Positions 8,703 through 18,084 of a stretch of DNA of 64,000 nt are shown in pieces (position 1 is the first letter of the stretch; every line of letters begins with the position of its first letter). The position numbers and the translations under genes are program-made. Source of the DNA: Psychromonas antarctica (GTDB taxonomy: Bacteria; Pseudomonadota; Gammaproteobacteria; Enterobacterales; Psychromonadaceae); NCBI RefSeq assembly GCF_022267535.1, contig NZ_JAHNZV010000001.1:1-64000 (forward strand), given 5' to 3'. Below the pieces are notes generated by a model, which was not told where the DNA came from, ran no database searches, and saw nothing but the letters and a program-made list of their open reading frames with translations.

Positions 8703-9848
8703 CTAAAAGGTAAACGCTAAATTAGCCGAAGCAGCAAACTGATTATCTCCCGCATAAGCGCCTGCGAGATCAAGGCTTACTACATCAAATGGGCTGATAC
8801 CAATGCCGGCAGTGATTGAGTTATCAAGCGTATCTTCCATATCAATTTCGTAACCTGCACGTAACTGAGCCCAACCCCATGCATTACCTTCTATACCAGC
8901 ACGGAGAAATTGTGTGTCATCATCTCTATTTTGGAAACGAGTTTGCTTAGTTAAATCAGCATCAAACGCAGCAGTAAAGTAATCAGATACATAAGCAAGA
9001 CCGAGTGTCACTTGTGTGTCTAACTTATAAGTATCCGTTAAACCTCTATTATTATTTGCTTCAATTTCTTGCGCGAACAGATCTTTAACTGCTAAGCCAG
9101 CCCGGACATTACCTTTATACCACATAGCACCTAAGTCCACGTTGAATGCACTCTTTGTTATTTCACTTTTATCATAATCTTCAATATCAAAATCTTCCAC
9201 GCTGGCACGTTGTGCATAGGTTGTCATTTTTTGGTATTTAGGCGTAATGCCGAAAGAGACTTTTTCATTGGCAATGGTGAATTCTTTGGCTAAAGATAAA
9301 CCCATTTCAGCATATCCAAATGCAAGCATATCCACAGTAGAGTCAGTGTAACGGTTGACGGGGTTTACATCGCCGGATATATCCATATCAGCCACAACTT
9401 CCATATAACCACGGGCAAATAAGTTAGTGGATACGGCTTTGGTTGGCAATGCGATAGCAAATCCAAGACCCACAGTAACGGTTAGATCTGCATTGCCTTG
9501 TAGCTCATCAAGGTATCCATCGATCCGGTTAAGTGCATTGACGTTTGTTGAACCTGAACTTTCAAAATCTTCAATCGCGGTTTGTAGATCATCAAGCGTG
9601 GTTAAACTATCATCAACATCATAGATAGAAGCGGCTACAGCGGGGACAAGTATGGCAAAGTCATCGTCATCTCTAAAGCTGGCACCTAGAGCGGGGTTAT
9701 AAAATGGTGCTGTCAGATAATCAGCCGAAGCAACGCCTGTATTGCCCATTGCATTACCACGGGCATCCGCTATTTTGTTGGCCGCATTTACAGAAGAGGT
9801 TAATAATGCGCTGCTAATACTTAAGGCCAAAAGGGCTTTCTTATTCAT
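8703..9848 (-). CDS. TraF-like outer-membrane beta-barrel protein
   Basis: The 381-residue product (ATG at 9848; a TTG two codons earlier is less likely) has a signal peptide ending about VNA and a mature start AANKIADARGNAMGNTGVASADY with PFYNPAL soon after. This opening is typical of the conjugal-transfer TraF-like (TraF_2) family of chromosomal proteins, which resemble FadL/OMPP1-type barrels. Alternating beta-strand pattern through the C-terminal half and a terminal aromatic residue (LAFTF) agree with an outer-membrane barrel. Despite the name, no conjugation genes are nearby and a role in DNA transfer is not implied. Function unknown. Confidence 0.8.
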   Translation of the reverse strand: MNKKALLALSISSALLTSSVNAANKIADARGNAMGNTGVASADYLTAPFYNPALGASFRDDDDFAILVPAVAASIYDVDDSLTTLDDLQTAIEDFESSGSTNVNALNRIDGYLDELQGNADLTVTVGLGFAIALPTKAVSTNLFARGYMEVVADMDISGDVNPVNRYTDSTVDMLAFGYAEMGLSLAKEFTIANEKVSFGITPKYQKMTTYAQRASVEDFDIEDYDKSEITKSAFNVDLGAMWYKGNVRAGLAVKDLFAQEIEANNNRGLTDTYKLDTQVTLGLAYVSDYFTAAFDADLTKQTRFQNRDDDTQFLRAGIEGNAWGWAQLRAGYEIDMEDTLDNSITAGIGISPFDVVSLDLAGAYAGDNQFAASANLAFTF

Positions 9849-9980
9849 ATGCAAAATCTCTTTTTAATTTAGTGAAGATGAATTGAGTTACTGTGATGGA
9901 TAGTATGTGATTTAGAATGAAAATATTTAGATCTACAACAAAAAGTAATTTATTGACACCCTCAGGGGCTGTTTTATTCA

Positions 9981-10212
9981 TTATTCTAACATTTCAAATA
10001 ACTCATCAATGAATTTCTTTTGCGAGACAATACTCATTGCCGTGCTAGTCGCATCTCGATAATCTTGCTCTTTTTCAATTCATAAACGTTGTTCGATATC
10101 ATAACTGTCGCTACCTTCCATTTGCCTCGTTACTTTATCGCCGGCCCTTAGCCCCTTAGTAAAGGATTCTGTTTGCAAAAAGGCTGTCGTAGACAGCGCC
10201 AAAAAAATAAAT
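9981..10212 (-). pseudogene. Broken small gene, no intact start and an internal TGA
   Basis: On the minus strand an open frame from about 10212 to a TAA at 9981 encodes roughly 75 residues. It begins with a hydrophobic FIFLALSTTAFLQ stretch like the end of a signal peptide and finishes KKFIDELFEMLE. It has no ATG at its open 5' end and is interrupted by one in-frame TGA after DIEQRL. The rest of the 9849-10331 gap holds nothing else recognisable. The polypeptide is not identified. Confidence 0.4.
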
Positions 10213-10331
10213 TAAGGTGTATTGACTGATTCGCTAGTTGAGCGGCTCACTAATATTAGCCGCCAGTTTAACGGAACTGTGCCACTAAAAAATATTTTAG
10301 GGGCATAAAAGTTTGCTATGATCTACTGTGA

Positions 10332-10952
10332 TTACCCCTCAATCGTTAACATCCCTTCGCTTTCAATAAAGGCAATAATATCAGCGAGTCCCTGTTTGCT
10401 TTTCATATTACTAAAGACAAAAGGCTTGTCGCCACGCATTTTTTTTGCATCTCTGTCCATCACGTCTAGTGATGCACCGACCAGATCTGCAACATCAATC
10501 TTGTTGATAATCAATAGATCTGATTTGGTAATACCGGGACCGCCTTTACGTGGAATTTTATCGCCAGCAGACACATCAATCACATATAACGTTAAGTCGG
10601 AGAGTTCCGGACTAAACGTGGCGCTAAGGTTATCACCACCGCTTTCAACTAAAACAAAGTCTAGGCCAGGATGACGCGCATGCAGCTCATCAATGGCAGC
10701 GAGATTCATTGACGCATCTTCACGAATAGCGGTATGTGGGCAACCGCCTGTTTCCACGCCTATAATGCGATCTTCACTGAGTGCTCCGTTGCGAGTTAAA
10801 AACTGAGCATCTTCATAAGTATAAATATCATTAGTGACCACCGCCATATCGTATTTATTGCGTAGCGCTAAGCATAATTCGCTGAGTAGGGCGGTTTTAC
10901 CTGAACCGACTGGGCCGCCGACGCCAATTCTTAACAGTTGTTTTTTTCTCAT
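10332..10952 (-). CDS. ureG: Urease accessory GTPase UreG
   Basis: The 206-residue protein has the UreG P-loop GGPVGSGKT (residues 12-20), the nickel-site motif [15 protein letters not shown] (Cys-Pro-His), an ESGGDNL switch segment and NKID for guanine recognition. UreG is the SIMIBI-class GTPase that powers nickel delivery to apo-urease in the UreDFG complex. It is the last gene of the minus-strand urea module, 57 bp after ureF. Length and motifs are standard. Confidence 0.98.
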   Translation of the reverse strand: MRKKQLLRIGVGGPVGSGKTALLSELCLALRNKYDMAVVTNDIYTYEDAQFLTRNGALSEDRIIGVETGGCPHTAIREDASMNLAAIDELHARHPGLDFVLVESGGDNLSATFSPELSDLTLYVIDVSAGDKIPRKGGPGITKSDLLIINKIDVADLVGASLDVMDRDAKKMRGDKPFVFSNMKSKQGLADIIAFIESEGMLTIEG

Positions 10953-11009
10953 GATAGATCTCTTTTTGTTAGATTTTCTAAATTATAAATAGTGAACATC
11001 AATCATCTT

Positions 11010-11705
11010 TTAAGAGCGAAATAAGCGCGTGTATTGAGTTTCATGCCAAGCGCTCGCCATTGCAAGACGTGGTAAACTACCGCCTAATTCACTATTATCG
11101 AGTTGATTGGCAAACTCAATCAGTTCACCCACTTTTTCGCTTAAATCAAATAATAGGTTTTGTGCTTGCGTTTGCCCTAAGGGCACAAGTTTTGTTGCAG
11201 CCGCGACCTGATTATCTATATAGGTCCAACAGAAGCCACTTTGAGCACTCTTTAAATCAAGCTTACAAAGATAAGCACTGATTGCGAAAACGCTGACAAA
11301 ACTGATTTCAGTTAGCGCAAACAGTTCACTGTACGCTGTGCTATCGACATTGTTTAACTGTCTTAATAGCCTAACCATCGCTTTACCCATGGCTAAATCC
11401 GCAAGGCGCAGTTCGCTGCTTTCGCGACAGGCGATCAGATGCTGGTTCCAGTAGGCAAACTCTTCTAATTCATTTTGCTGCAGCGCACTATAAAGACGTT
11501 TTAAAATGGCAATATCAGTACGGGCAAGCGACTCGCTTAAATTGAGTGATGTCCAATTAAAGCAACTTATTGGATCGTTGATCCAGCCCATTTCAACGGC
11601 ATATTCCAGCCCTTGGGAAAATGAAAAGCCACCAACCGGTAAGTTAGCACTGCAGAGCTGTAATAAACGATTAAGTTTAACCGGATCACTGTGACTAATG
11701 GGCAT
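11010..11705 (-). CDS. ureF: Urease accessory protein UreF
   Basis: UreF acts with UreD and UreG in the urease activation complex. The start at 11705 (MPISHSD) is preferred: it gives 231 residues, sits 8 nt after an AGG, and overlaps the end of ureE by 11 bp. A longer frame from 11786 would add 27 untypical residues inside ureE. The family block [21 protein letters not shown] near the N-terminus and the helix-rich remainder match UreF. Confidence 0.95.
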   Translation of the reverse strand: MPISHSDPVKLNRLLQLCSANLPVGGFSFSQGLEYAVEMGWINDPISCFNWTSLNLSESLARTDIAILKRLYSALQQNELEEFAYWNQHLIACRESSELRLADLAMGKAMVRLLRQLNNVDSTAYSELFALTEISFVSVFAISAYLCKLDLKSAQSGFCWTYIDNQVAAATKLVPLGQTQAQNLLFDLSEKVGELIEFANQLDNSELGGSLPRLAMASAWHETQYTRLFRS

Positions 11706-12147
11706 GGCTATGGCCTGATTTTGATGTCCCATAGGCGCCATTTTCAGGTTCAAATACAGCCGGCGTTTGATTGATCGACAATCCATATTTTTCAGCGAGT
11801 GCTTCTAAAACATGATCGGGCTTAAAACGCACCCATAGTTCACCGATTTGCAATGCTGTATGGCGGTTACCCAAGTGATAACAAATTTTACTAAAAGCTA
11901 GCCAATCGTTCGCCACCGCGGTTGAAACCGCTTCTTTTGCCCCTTTTACTGCGATCAGTAAGCCACATTCTGTTTTTAATATTTCACCCACCAGTAGTGG
12001 GTGACCACGTTCAACAAAAATAGCGATATCAGCCCCTTGATCGGTACATCCTTTAATACGCGACTTTTTACGCGTATCGTGATCTAAGGTGATGGAATCA
12101 TTGATTGTGTCGTGTGTATGAGAAAGTCTTTCAAAAACCTGCAACAT
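11695..12147 (-). CDS. ureE: Urease nickel metallochaperone UreE
   Basis: UreE carries nickel to the activation complex. The 150-residue protein has the conserved [16 protein letters not shown] segment, LGNRH with the dimer-interface metal-binding His, and a short His-rich tail ending HSHAH. The tail is much shorter than in Klebsiella UreE. The gene is 18 bp after ureC and overlaps the start of ureF. Confidence 0.96.
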   Translation of the reverse strand: MLQVFERLSHTHDTINDSITLDHDTRKKSRIKGCTDQGADIAIFVERGHPLLVGEILKTECGLLIAVKGAKEAVSTAVANDWLAFSKICYHLGNRHTALQIGELWVRFKPDHVLEALAEKYGLSINQTPAVFEPENGAYGTSKSGHSHAH

Positions 12148-12165
12148 ATCTTCTACCTCTGTTTT

Positions 12166-13869
12166 CTAAAATAAGCAATAACGTTGTGCTAACGGTAGTT
12201 CAGCCGCTGGTTCACAGGTTAATAGTTCGCCATTGGCGCGTACTTCATAAGTCTGAGCATCCACTTCAATTTTGGGTTGCCAGTTATTGTGGATCATATC
12301 TTTTTTACCAATATCACGGGTATTTTTACAAACGCCGATCATACGCGTCATGCCGATTTGTTCAGGTACTTTTTTATCAATGGCAACTTGCGGTAAAAAG
12401 GTCATGGATGTTTTTGCTGCTGCTAAACCAAAGGAGCCAAACATCGGACGATAATAAACCGGCTGCGGTGTTGGAATCGATGCATTTGCATCCCCCATGG
12501 GGGCGGCAGCGATAAAACCTGATTTTATGATCATCGCAGGTTTAATGCCAAAAAAAGCAGGTTTCCATAAGACTAGATCAGCAAGTTTGCCCACTTCAAT
12601 GGATCCGACTTCATGACTGATACCATGGCTGATAGCCGGATTGATGGTGTATTTGGCAATATAACGTTTTAATCTGAAGTTATCATTGCGCTCGGTATCG
12701 GGGGCTAATGGACCTCGCTGCTGTTTCATTTTATGAGCCGTTTGCCAAGTGCGGGTGATCATCTCTCCAACGCGGCCCATTGCCTGTGAGTCTGATGCGA
12801 TCATGCTGATTGCTCCTAGGTCATGGAGAATATCTTCAGCGGCAATACTTTCTTTACGAATACGCGAATCGGCAAAGGCAACATCTTCCGGAATTGAGGG
12901 ATCCAAATGGTGACAGACCATCAGCATATCTAGATGCTCATCGATGGTATTAACCGTATAGGGGCGGGTTGGATTAGTTGAAGAGGGTAGTACATTAGGC
13001 TCCCCACAAGCGCGGATAATATCGGGTGAATGACCGCCGCCAGCACCTTCAGTGTGGTAGGTATGAATCGTACGTCCTTTAAATGCGCCCATGGTATCTT
13101 CCACAAAACCCGATTCATTCAAGGTGTCCGTATGAATTGCTACTTGTACATCGTAACGCTCGGCAACTGATAAACAGTTATCTATCGCCGCGGGTGTTGT
13201 GCCCCAATCTTCATGCAGTTTTAAGCCACAAACACCGGCTTCAATTTGTTCTTCTAAAGCTAACGGTAAACTGGTGTTACCTTTACCTAAAAAGCCAAAG
13301 TTCATGGCAAAATCGTTGGTCGCCTGAATCATCTTATGAATATGCCAAGGCCCGGGAGTACAAGTGGTCGCTTTAGTACCTGTTGCCGGTCCTGTGCCGC
13401 CGCCTATCATGGTGGTAACGCCGGACATTAGTGCTTCTTCGATTTGCTGAGGACAGATAAAATGGATATGCGCATCAATGCCGCCAGCGGTTAAAATTTG
13501 TCCTTCACCAGCGATTATTTCTGTGCCGGGGCCAATTTCGATATCGATATTATCCTGAATATCGGGATTGCCCGCTTTACCAATCACCGCTATTCGGCCA
13601 TCTTTAATCCCCAAATCGGCTTTAACGATGCCCCAGTGATCTAAAATAAGGGCATTGGTGATCACCGTATCAACCGTTGTATAGCAAGAGCCTTGGCTCT
13701 GTCCCATGCCATCACGGATCACTTTCCCACCGCCAAATTTAACTTCTTCCCCATATTGAGTGTGATCTTTTTCAACTTCTAGCCATAAATCAGTGTCACC
13801 TAAACGAACCCGATCGCCAACGGTAGGACCAAACATATGTGCATAAGCATGTTTATCGATAGTTGCCAT
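12166..13869 (-). CDS. ureC: Urease alpha (catalytic) subunit
   Basis: The 567-residue length equals that of Klebsiella urease, and all catalytic residues are at the same numbers: nickel ligands His 134 and His 136, carbamylated Lys 217 (GLKLHEDWG), His 246, His 272, flap residues Cys 319 and His 320, and Asp 360. It hydrolyses urea to ammonia and carbamate in the cytoplasm as the UreABC complex. ureB ends 2 bp upstream. Nothing suggests loss of function. Confidence 0.99.
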   Translation of the reverse strand: MATIDKHAYAHMFGPTVGDRVRLGDTDLWLEVEKDHTQYGEEVKFGGGKVIRDGMGQSQGSCYTTVDTVITNALILDHWGIVKADLGIKDGRIAVIGKAGNPDIQDNIDIEIGPGTEIIAGEGQILTAGGIDAHIHFICPQQIEEALMSGVTTMIGGGTGPATGTKATTCTPGPWHIHKMIQATNDFAMNFGFLGKGNTSLPLALEEQIEAGVCGLKLHEDWGTTPAAIDNCLSVAERYDVQVAIHTDTLNESGFVEDTMGAFKGRTIHTYHTEGAGGGHSPDIIRACGEPNVLPSSTNPTRPYTVNTIDEHLDMLMVCHHLDPSIPEDVAFADSRIRKESIAAEDILHDLGAISMIASDSQAMGRVGEMITRTWQTAHKMKQQRGPLAPDTERNDNFRLKRYIAKYTINPAISHGISHEVGSIEVGKLADLVLWKPAFFGIKPAMIIKSGFIAAAPMGDANASIPTPQPVYYRPMFGSFGLAAAKTSMTFLPQVAIDKKVPEQIGMTRMIGVCKNTRDIGKKDMIHNNWQPKIEVDAQTYEVRANGELLTCEPAAELPLAQRYCLF

Positions 13870-13871
13870 AA

Positions 13872-14189
13872 TTATAAATCCCCTTGAATTTCTGCGCGAA
13901 AGCCAAATACGCGGCGCTTACCTCGGTAAGCGATTAAAGTTACTTCTCTTTGTTGTCCCGGTTCAAATCGCACCGCAGTACCTGATGTGATATCTAGGCG
14001 ATAGCCTTTACAGGCAGCGCGATCAAATTTTAAGGCGGGGTTGACCTCATAAAAATGGTAATGAGATCCAACTTGAATAGGGCGATCACCGGAATTGGCC
14101 ACGGTGATAGTAAATTGCGCGCAGCCAACATTTAATTCGCGCAGACCTGAATCTGTTTTTATTTCCCCAGGGATCATAACTTGCTCCAT
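13872..14189 (-). CDS. ureB: Urease beta subunit
   Basis: The 105-residue protein has the UreB opening MIPGEI (an alternative start at 14177), the [13 protein letters not shown] motif and the terminal [12 protein letters not shown] typical of the structural beta subunit. The start codon shares one base with the ureA stop (TAATG), indicating translational coupling. Confidence 0.98.
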   Translation of the reverse strand: MEQVMIPGEIKTDSGLRELNVGCAQFTITVANSGDRPIQVGSHYHFYEVNPALKFDRAACKGYRLDITSGTAVRFEPGQQREVTLIAYRGKRRVFGFRAEIQGDL

Positions 14190-14491
14190 TAAATTATAGG
14201 GTTATGGACAGTAACTAGTTTTGTGCCATCAACAAAGGTCGCTTCTACTTGTACTTCTGGAATCAGTTCAGCGATGCCGTCCATCACTTGATCGCGTGTT
14301 AGCAGCGTGCGCCCATAATCCATCATCTCGGCAACACTTTTACCGTCACGTGCCCCCTCCATAATTTCCATGGAAATATAAGCCATCGCTTCGGGATAAT
14401 TAAGTTTTACGCCGCGCTTTAGTCGCCGTTCAGCTAATAATGCAGCTGTAAAAATAAGTAGTTTGTCTTTTTCTCTAGGTAACAGATCCAT
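14189..14491 (-). CDS. ureA: Urease gamma subunit
   Basis: The 100-residue protein matches the standard gamma subunit, opening [23 protein letters not shown] and ending [16 protein letters not shown]. The separate ureA and ureB genes give the usual three-chain bacterial urease. It starts 12 bp after ureD. Confidence 0.98.
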   Translation of the reverse strand: MDLLPREKDKLLIFTAALLAERRLKRGVKLNYPEAMAYISMEIMEGARDGKSVAEMMDYGRTLLTRDQVMDGIAELIPEVQVEATFVDGTKLVTVHNPII

Positions 14492-14503
14492 AATATTCCC
14501 TTT

Positions 14504-15424
14504 TTAGGTGTGCCAAATTCTGGGTTGAATAGCCGTTTTGTTAATCAGTTGCGGCCGCAATAATTGCCATAATCTGATAAATAGCCGTTTGCATTGCTGT
14601 GCATGTTGCCCTAAATAACGGATAACCAATAAACCGTTGATCTCTGTAATACTGATTTTATCACTCGCTTCAGCTTGGCTTATCTGCTCGCGAAGCTGTT
14701 CAACTAATTTTTTGCGCATCGCAATGTCGGTTAACTGAGCGGGAGCATAGGCTAAAAATGTTGCAAAAACAGTGTTGCCAGCCAATCCGGCGGGACTGTT
14801 TAATAGCTGATTTTCTGGAGAGAGCGCGATGCGATCATGGTAAATAAGTTTGTTGTCACAAAATAGGCGGTTTAATTGGCTGTATTTACCCTGACTAAAG
14901 GGTTGTGCCGAATCGGGTAACCCAAGGCAGGTAATATCCCAGCCGAGATAAACCGTGCTACTGGTTAAGTGGATATCGACACTATTAAAGCCATCGGCAC
15001 CTTCGTAAACGATGGTTTCTTGTGGGAAATTTTCACATGTAGCCTGCGCGGCAAGATCAAATTGGGTAATTTGAGTCTGTTTAGAATCGCCAATGCTTAA
15101 ATCCTGACGGGCTCGATAAAAACGGCCTGCACCTGGGGTTGTAAATAAAAGATGGGCATTTTTTTTAACCATGACGCTAATGCGTAGTTCATCTCCAGAG
15201 ACAATCCCCGCGGGGGGATGCAGCAGGTATATATGGGCGCAATCCTTGCCTTCTGGATAAAAGGCTTTCTGAACTGATAACGGCCCTTTACGTTGAGTGC
15301 GGGTAAGTTGTGTACCGACAGGAGTATCACTAAACTCTAAGGATAAATTAGCCAACCAATGATTTTTCAGTGGTTTTATTCGCGTTTCTGGGTTTATCTT
15401 TGTCGTTAATATTGTATTTGTCAT
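14504..15424 (-). CDS. ureD: Urease accessory protein UreD
   Basis: UreD (UreH) is the scaffold linking apo-urease to UreF and UreG during nickel insertion. The 306-residue product has the family blocks LHPPAGIVSGDEL, FTTPGAGRFYRA and QETIVYEGA. It lies 4 bp after urtE, which joins the transporter and enzyme genes in one transcription unit. Confidence 0.95.
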   Translation of the reverse strand: MTNTILTTKINPETRIKPLKNHWLANLSLEFSDTPVGTQLTRTQRKGPLSVQKAFYPEGKDCAHIYLLHPPAGIVSGDELRISVMVKKNAHLLFTTPGAGRFYRARQDLSIGDSKQTQITQFDLAAQATCENFPQETIVYEGADGFNSVDIHLTSSTVYLGWDITCLGLPDSAQPFSQGKYSQLNRLFCDNKLIYHDRIALSPENQLLNSPAGLAGNTVFATFLAYAPAQLTDIAMRKKLVEQLREQISQAEASDKISITEINGLLVIRYLGQHAQQCKRLFIRLWQLLRPQLINKTAIQPRIWHT

Positions 15425-15428
15425 TTGC

Positions 15429-16124
15429 TTAGACCGCGAGATATTGGCTAATAAGTTGATCGCTTAATTCGTGCATCTCACCCGATGCGATTACTTGCCC
15501 TTTTTGCATTAGATGGAACTGTTCGCCAACCGCGCGGGCAAAGGGGAGTTTTTGCTCAACGAGTACAATGGTCATGCCCTGTTCTTTATTTAATTTGAGT
15601 AACACATCACGTATCAACTGCACAATATTGGGTTGGATCCCTTCATTGGGCTCATCTAAAATAAGGATATCAGGGTTAAGCACTAAGGCGCGAGCGATAG
15701 CAAGTTGTTGTTGTTGTCCGCCAGAAAGATCACCGCCAAGCCGATGTAGCATCTCCTTTAATACAGGGAAAAGATCATAAATATGCTCTGGAATTGTTTT
15801 ACTGCTTTGTCGTAAGCAGTTTAAACTGATTTTTAAATTTTCCTCAACGGTCAGTTGCGGGAAAATGTGACGACCCTGTGGTACATACCCAACACCAATT
15901 TCAGGGCGTTTTTCGACCGGACTTTTGCTCATATCTTGATCGTTAATGACTAAGCTGCCTGAACTGATGGGTAACAATCCCATAATGGTTTTTAGCAGCG
16001 TTGTTTTACCAACGCCGTTACGGCCCATAATACAAGTTCGCGATCCCTTTTTTATATTAAGTGAAAGATCCCATAAGATCTGTGTGCCACCATATTTTTG
16101 ATCAACTGATTTCAATTCAATCAT
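15429..16124 (-). CDS. urtE: Urea ABC transporter ATPase UrtE
   Basis: This 231-residue LivF-type ATPase has Walker A GRNGVGKTT (34-42), signature LSGGQQQQLAIARAL and Walker B LILDEP. With UrtD it energises the UrtBC permease. The start overlaps the urtD stop by 4 bp (ATGA). The assignment as urea rather than branched-chain amino-acid transport rests on its place between urtD and ureD. Confidence 0.95.
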   Translation of the reverse strand: MIELKSVDQKYGGTQILWDLSLNIKKGSRTCIMGRNGVGKTTLLKTIMGLLPISSGSLVINDQDMSKSPVEKRPEIGVGYVPQGRHIFPQLTVEENLKISLNCLRQSSKTIPEHIYDLFPVLKEMLHRLGGDLSGGQQQQLAIARALVLNPDILILDEPNEGIQPNIVQLIRDVLLKLNKEQGMTIVLVEQKLPFARAVGEQFHLMQKGQVIASGEMHELSDQLISQYLAV

Positions 16125-16927
16125 AATTCAGCTTGCTCCTCACCCAAATAAACTTCTCGGACAGCTCTATTTTCTTGGATTTCATCCATGCTGCCTTCTG
16201 CTAAAACCGATCCCTCATGCAATACAGTGACCTTGCGCGCAATTGAACGCACAAAAGCCATATCATGTTCAACGACCACCACGGAGTGTTTGCCTGCTAA
16301 TGATGTTAATAGTTCAGCGGTACGTTCCGTCTCTTGTGCTGTCATACCGGCAACGGGTTCATCAACCAACAGTAAGCGTGGTTCCGCAGCCAGTAGCATA
16401 CCTATTTCTAACCATTGTTTTTGTCCATGAGAAAGACGCCCAGCCGGATAGTTTCGTTCTGCAATTAACCCGATAGTATAAAGTACCTCTTCTATTTTAT
16501 CTTTTTGTGCCCCGCTTAATTTATGAAACAGCGTGCTATAAATTCCTTTATCACCTGATAGGCTAAGTTCAATATTCTCGAAGACGCTAAGCGCTTCAAA
16601 CACCGTGGGTTTTTGAAATTTACGGCCAATTCCGGCACGGGCTATTTCGGATTCGTTAAGTGTTAAAAGATCAATCTGTTGTCCAAAATTCACTTTGCCC
16701 TTATCGGGCCGTGTTTTACCTGTGATCACATCCATTAGGGTGGTTTTACCTGCGCCATTAGCGCCAATCAGGCAACGTAATTCGCCATCTTTAATATAGA
16801 GATTGAGATCGTTTAATGCTTTAAAACCGTCAAAGCTGACGCTCACACCTTCAACATATAAGATCATGCCATGTTTAGTATTTAAGTCTTGAGAGCTTAG
16901 TAGCGCGCCTTTGCTATCTACTATCAT
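16121..16927 (-). CDS. urtD: Urea ABC transporter ATPase UrtD
   Basis: The 268-residue LivG-type ATPase has Walker A GANGAGKTT, the UrtD-like signature LSHGQKQWLEIGMLL and Walker B LLLVDEP. It pairs with UrtE on the cytoplasmic face. The start shares one base with the urtC stop (TAATG). The extra 25 residues before MILYVEGVSVSF are common in this family. Confidence 0.95.
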   Translation of the reverse strand: MIVDSKGALLSSQDLNTKHGMILYVEGVSVSFDGFKALNDLNLYIKDGELRCLIGANGAGKTTLMDVITGKTRPDKGKVNFGQQIDLLTLNESEIARAGIGRKFQKPTVFEALSVFENIELSLSGDKGIYSTLFHKLSGAQKDKIEEVLYTIGLIAERNYPAGRLSHGQKQWLEIGMLLAAEPRLLLVDEPVAGMTAQETERTAELLTSLAGKHSVVVVEHDMAFVRSIARKVTVLHEGSVLAEGSMDEIQENRAVREVYLGEEQAEL

Positions 16928-18084
16928 TATTTAACCTCCACAGCGGCAGGCTTCTCTGCATTTGCAGTTGTCTCTGTTTGCCTAGGTGATATTTGATTAA
17001 GTAATTTATCGAGCAGGCCAGCCAAACCTTTAGGCAGCAATAGTGTGGATAAGACAAATAATCCGCCCAACGCAAATAACCAAGCTTCGGGCATAATGGC
17101 GGTAAAACGCGTTTTTGCATAGCTCACGACGACTGCACCAATAAGTGCGCCATAAAGAGTGCCACGCCCACCTACTGCGACCCAAATGACAATTTCAATG
17201 GAGTTAAGAGGGGAGAATTCACCGGGATTAATAATGCCTACTTGGGGTACATAGAGTGCACCAGCAAGACCGGCAAGCATTGCCGACACAACAAAAATCC
17301 ATACTTTAAAATGGGCTGGCTGGTAACCGACAAAGCGAACGCGGTCTTCAGCGTCGCGGATGGCGGTGATCACGCGGCCCATTTTGGAGTTCATAATAAA
17401 GTGACTGACTGCATAGCCCGCCGCCAGTGCTATGGCGGTGGCAACAAACAGTGCTAATTTGGTATCGGGTGATTGTAAGGAGTAAGCAAATATTTCTTTA
17501 AAATCGGTTAGGCCATTATTGCCGCCAAAGCCCATCTCATTTCGGAAGAAGGAGAGAAGCAGCGCATAGGTCATCGCTTGTGTCATTATCGATAAATAGA
17601 CACCGCTGACCCGTGAGCGGAAAGCTAAACTACCGAATAGATAGGCGAGCAATCCTGGGCCAACAAATACCATTACTATCATAAATAGCACGTTATTTGA
17701 GCCTGCCCAGTACCATGGCAGTTCCGTCCAGTTAAGAAAGACCATAAAATCAGGCAATTCAGGGTTTCCGTAGACCCCACGATCACCGATTTGACGCATT
17801 AGATACATACCCATCGCATAACCGCCGAGTGCAAAAAACGCACCATGGCCAAGGCTAAGAATGCCGCAATAGCCCCACACTAAGTCAACAGCTAATGCGA
17901 GCAAGGCATAACAGAGATATTTACCTAATAGGCTGACTGTGTAATCGCTGACATGGAGCAGGGTGCCTTCAGCAAAAAACAGGTTACAGACAGTGACATA
18001 AAGGGTTGAGGCAAATAAAATTGCGATCACCCAATGCAGGCTGCTGAGTTTTTTTAAAACCGGGTAGTTAAGTAAAGTATTCAT
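16927..18084 (-). CDS. urtC: Urea ABC transporter permease UrtC
   Basis: This 385-residue LivM-like inner-membrane permease has about ten hydrophobic segments, the LSLGHGAFFALGGYAMGMYL motif near residue 75, and the coupling-loop motif MGRVITAIRDAEDRVRFVGY near 235-255. It forms the channel with UrtB. The start is overlapped by the urtB stop, so the two are coupled. Confidence 0.95.
   Translation of the reverse strand: MNTLLNYPVLKKLSSLHWVIAILFASTLYVTVCNLFFAEGTLLHVSDYTVSLLGKYLCYALLALAVDLVWGYCGILSLGHGAFFALGGYAMGMYLMRQIGDRGVYGNPELPDFMVFLNWTELPWYWAGSNNVLFMIVMVFVGPGLLAYLFGSLAFRSRVSGVYLSIMTQAMTYALLLSFFRNEMGFGGNNGLTDFKEIFAYSLQSPDTKLALFVATAIALAAGYAVSHFIMNSKMGRVITAIRDAEDRVRFVGYQPAHFKVWIFVVSAMLAGLAGALYVPQVGIINPGEFSPLNSIEIVIWVAVGGRGTLYGALIGAVVVSYAKTRFTAIMPEAWLFALGGLFVLSTLLLPKGLAGLLDKLLNQISPRQTETTANAEKPAAVEVK

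Noticed and set aside
8703-9848. Evidence for a conjugative element from the TraF-like name
   Set aside because: The family is common on chromosomes and no other transfer gene is present in the window.
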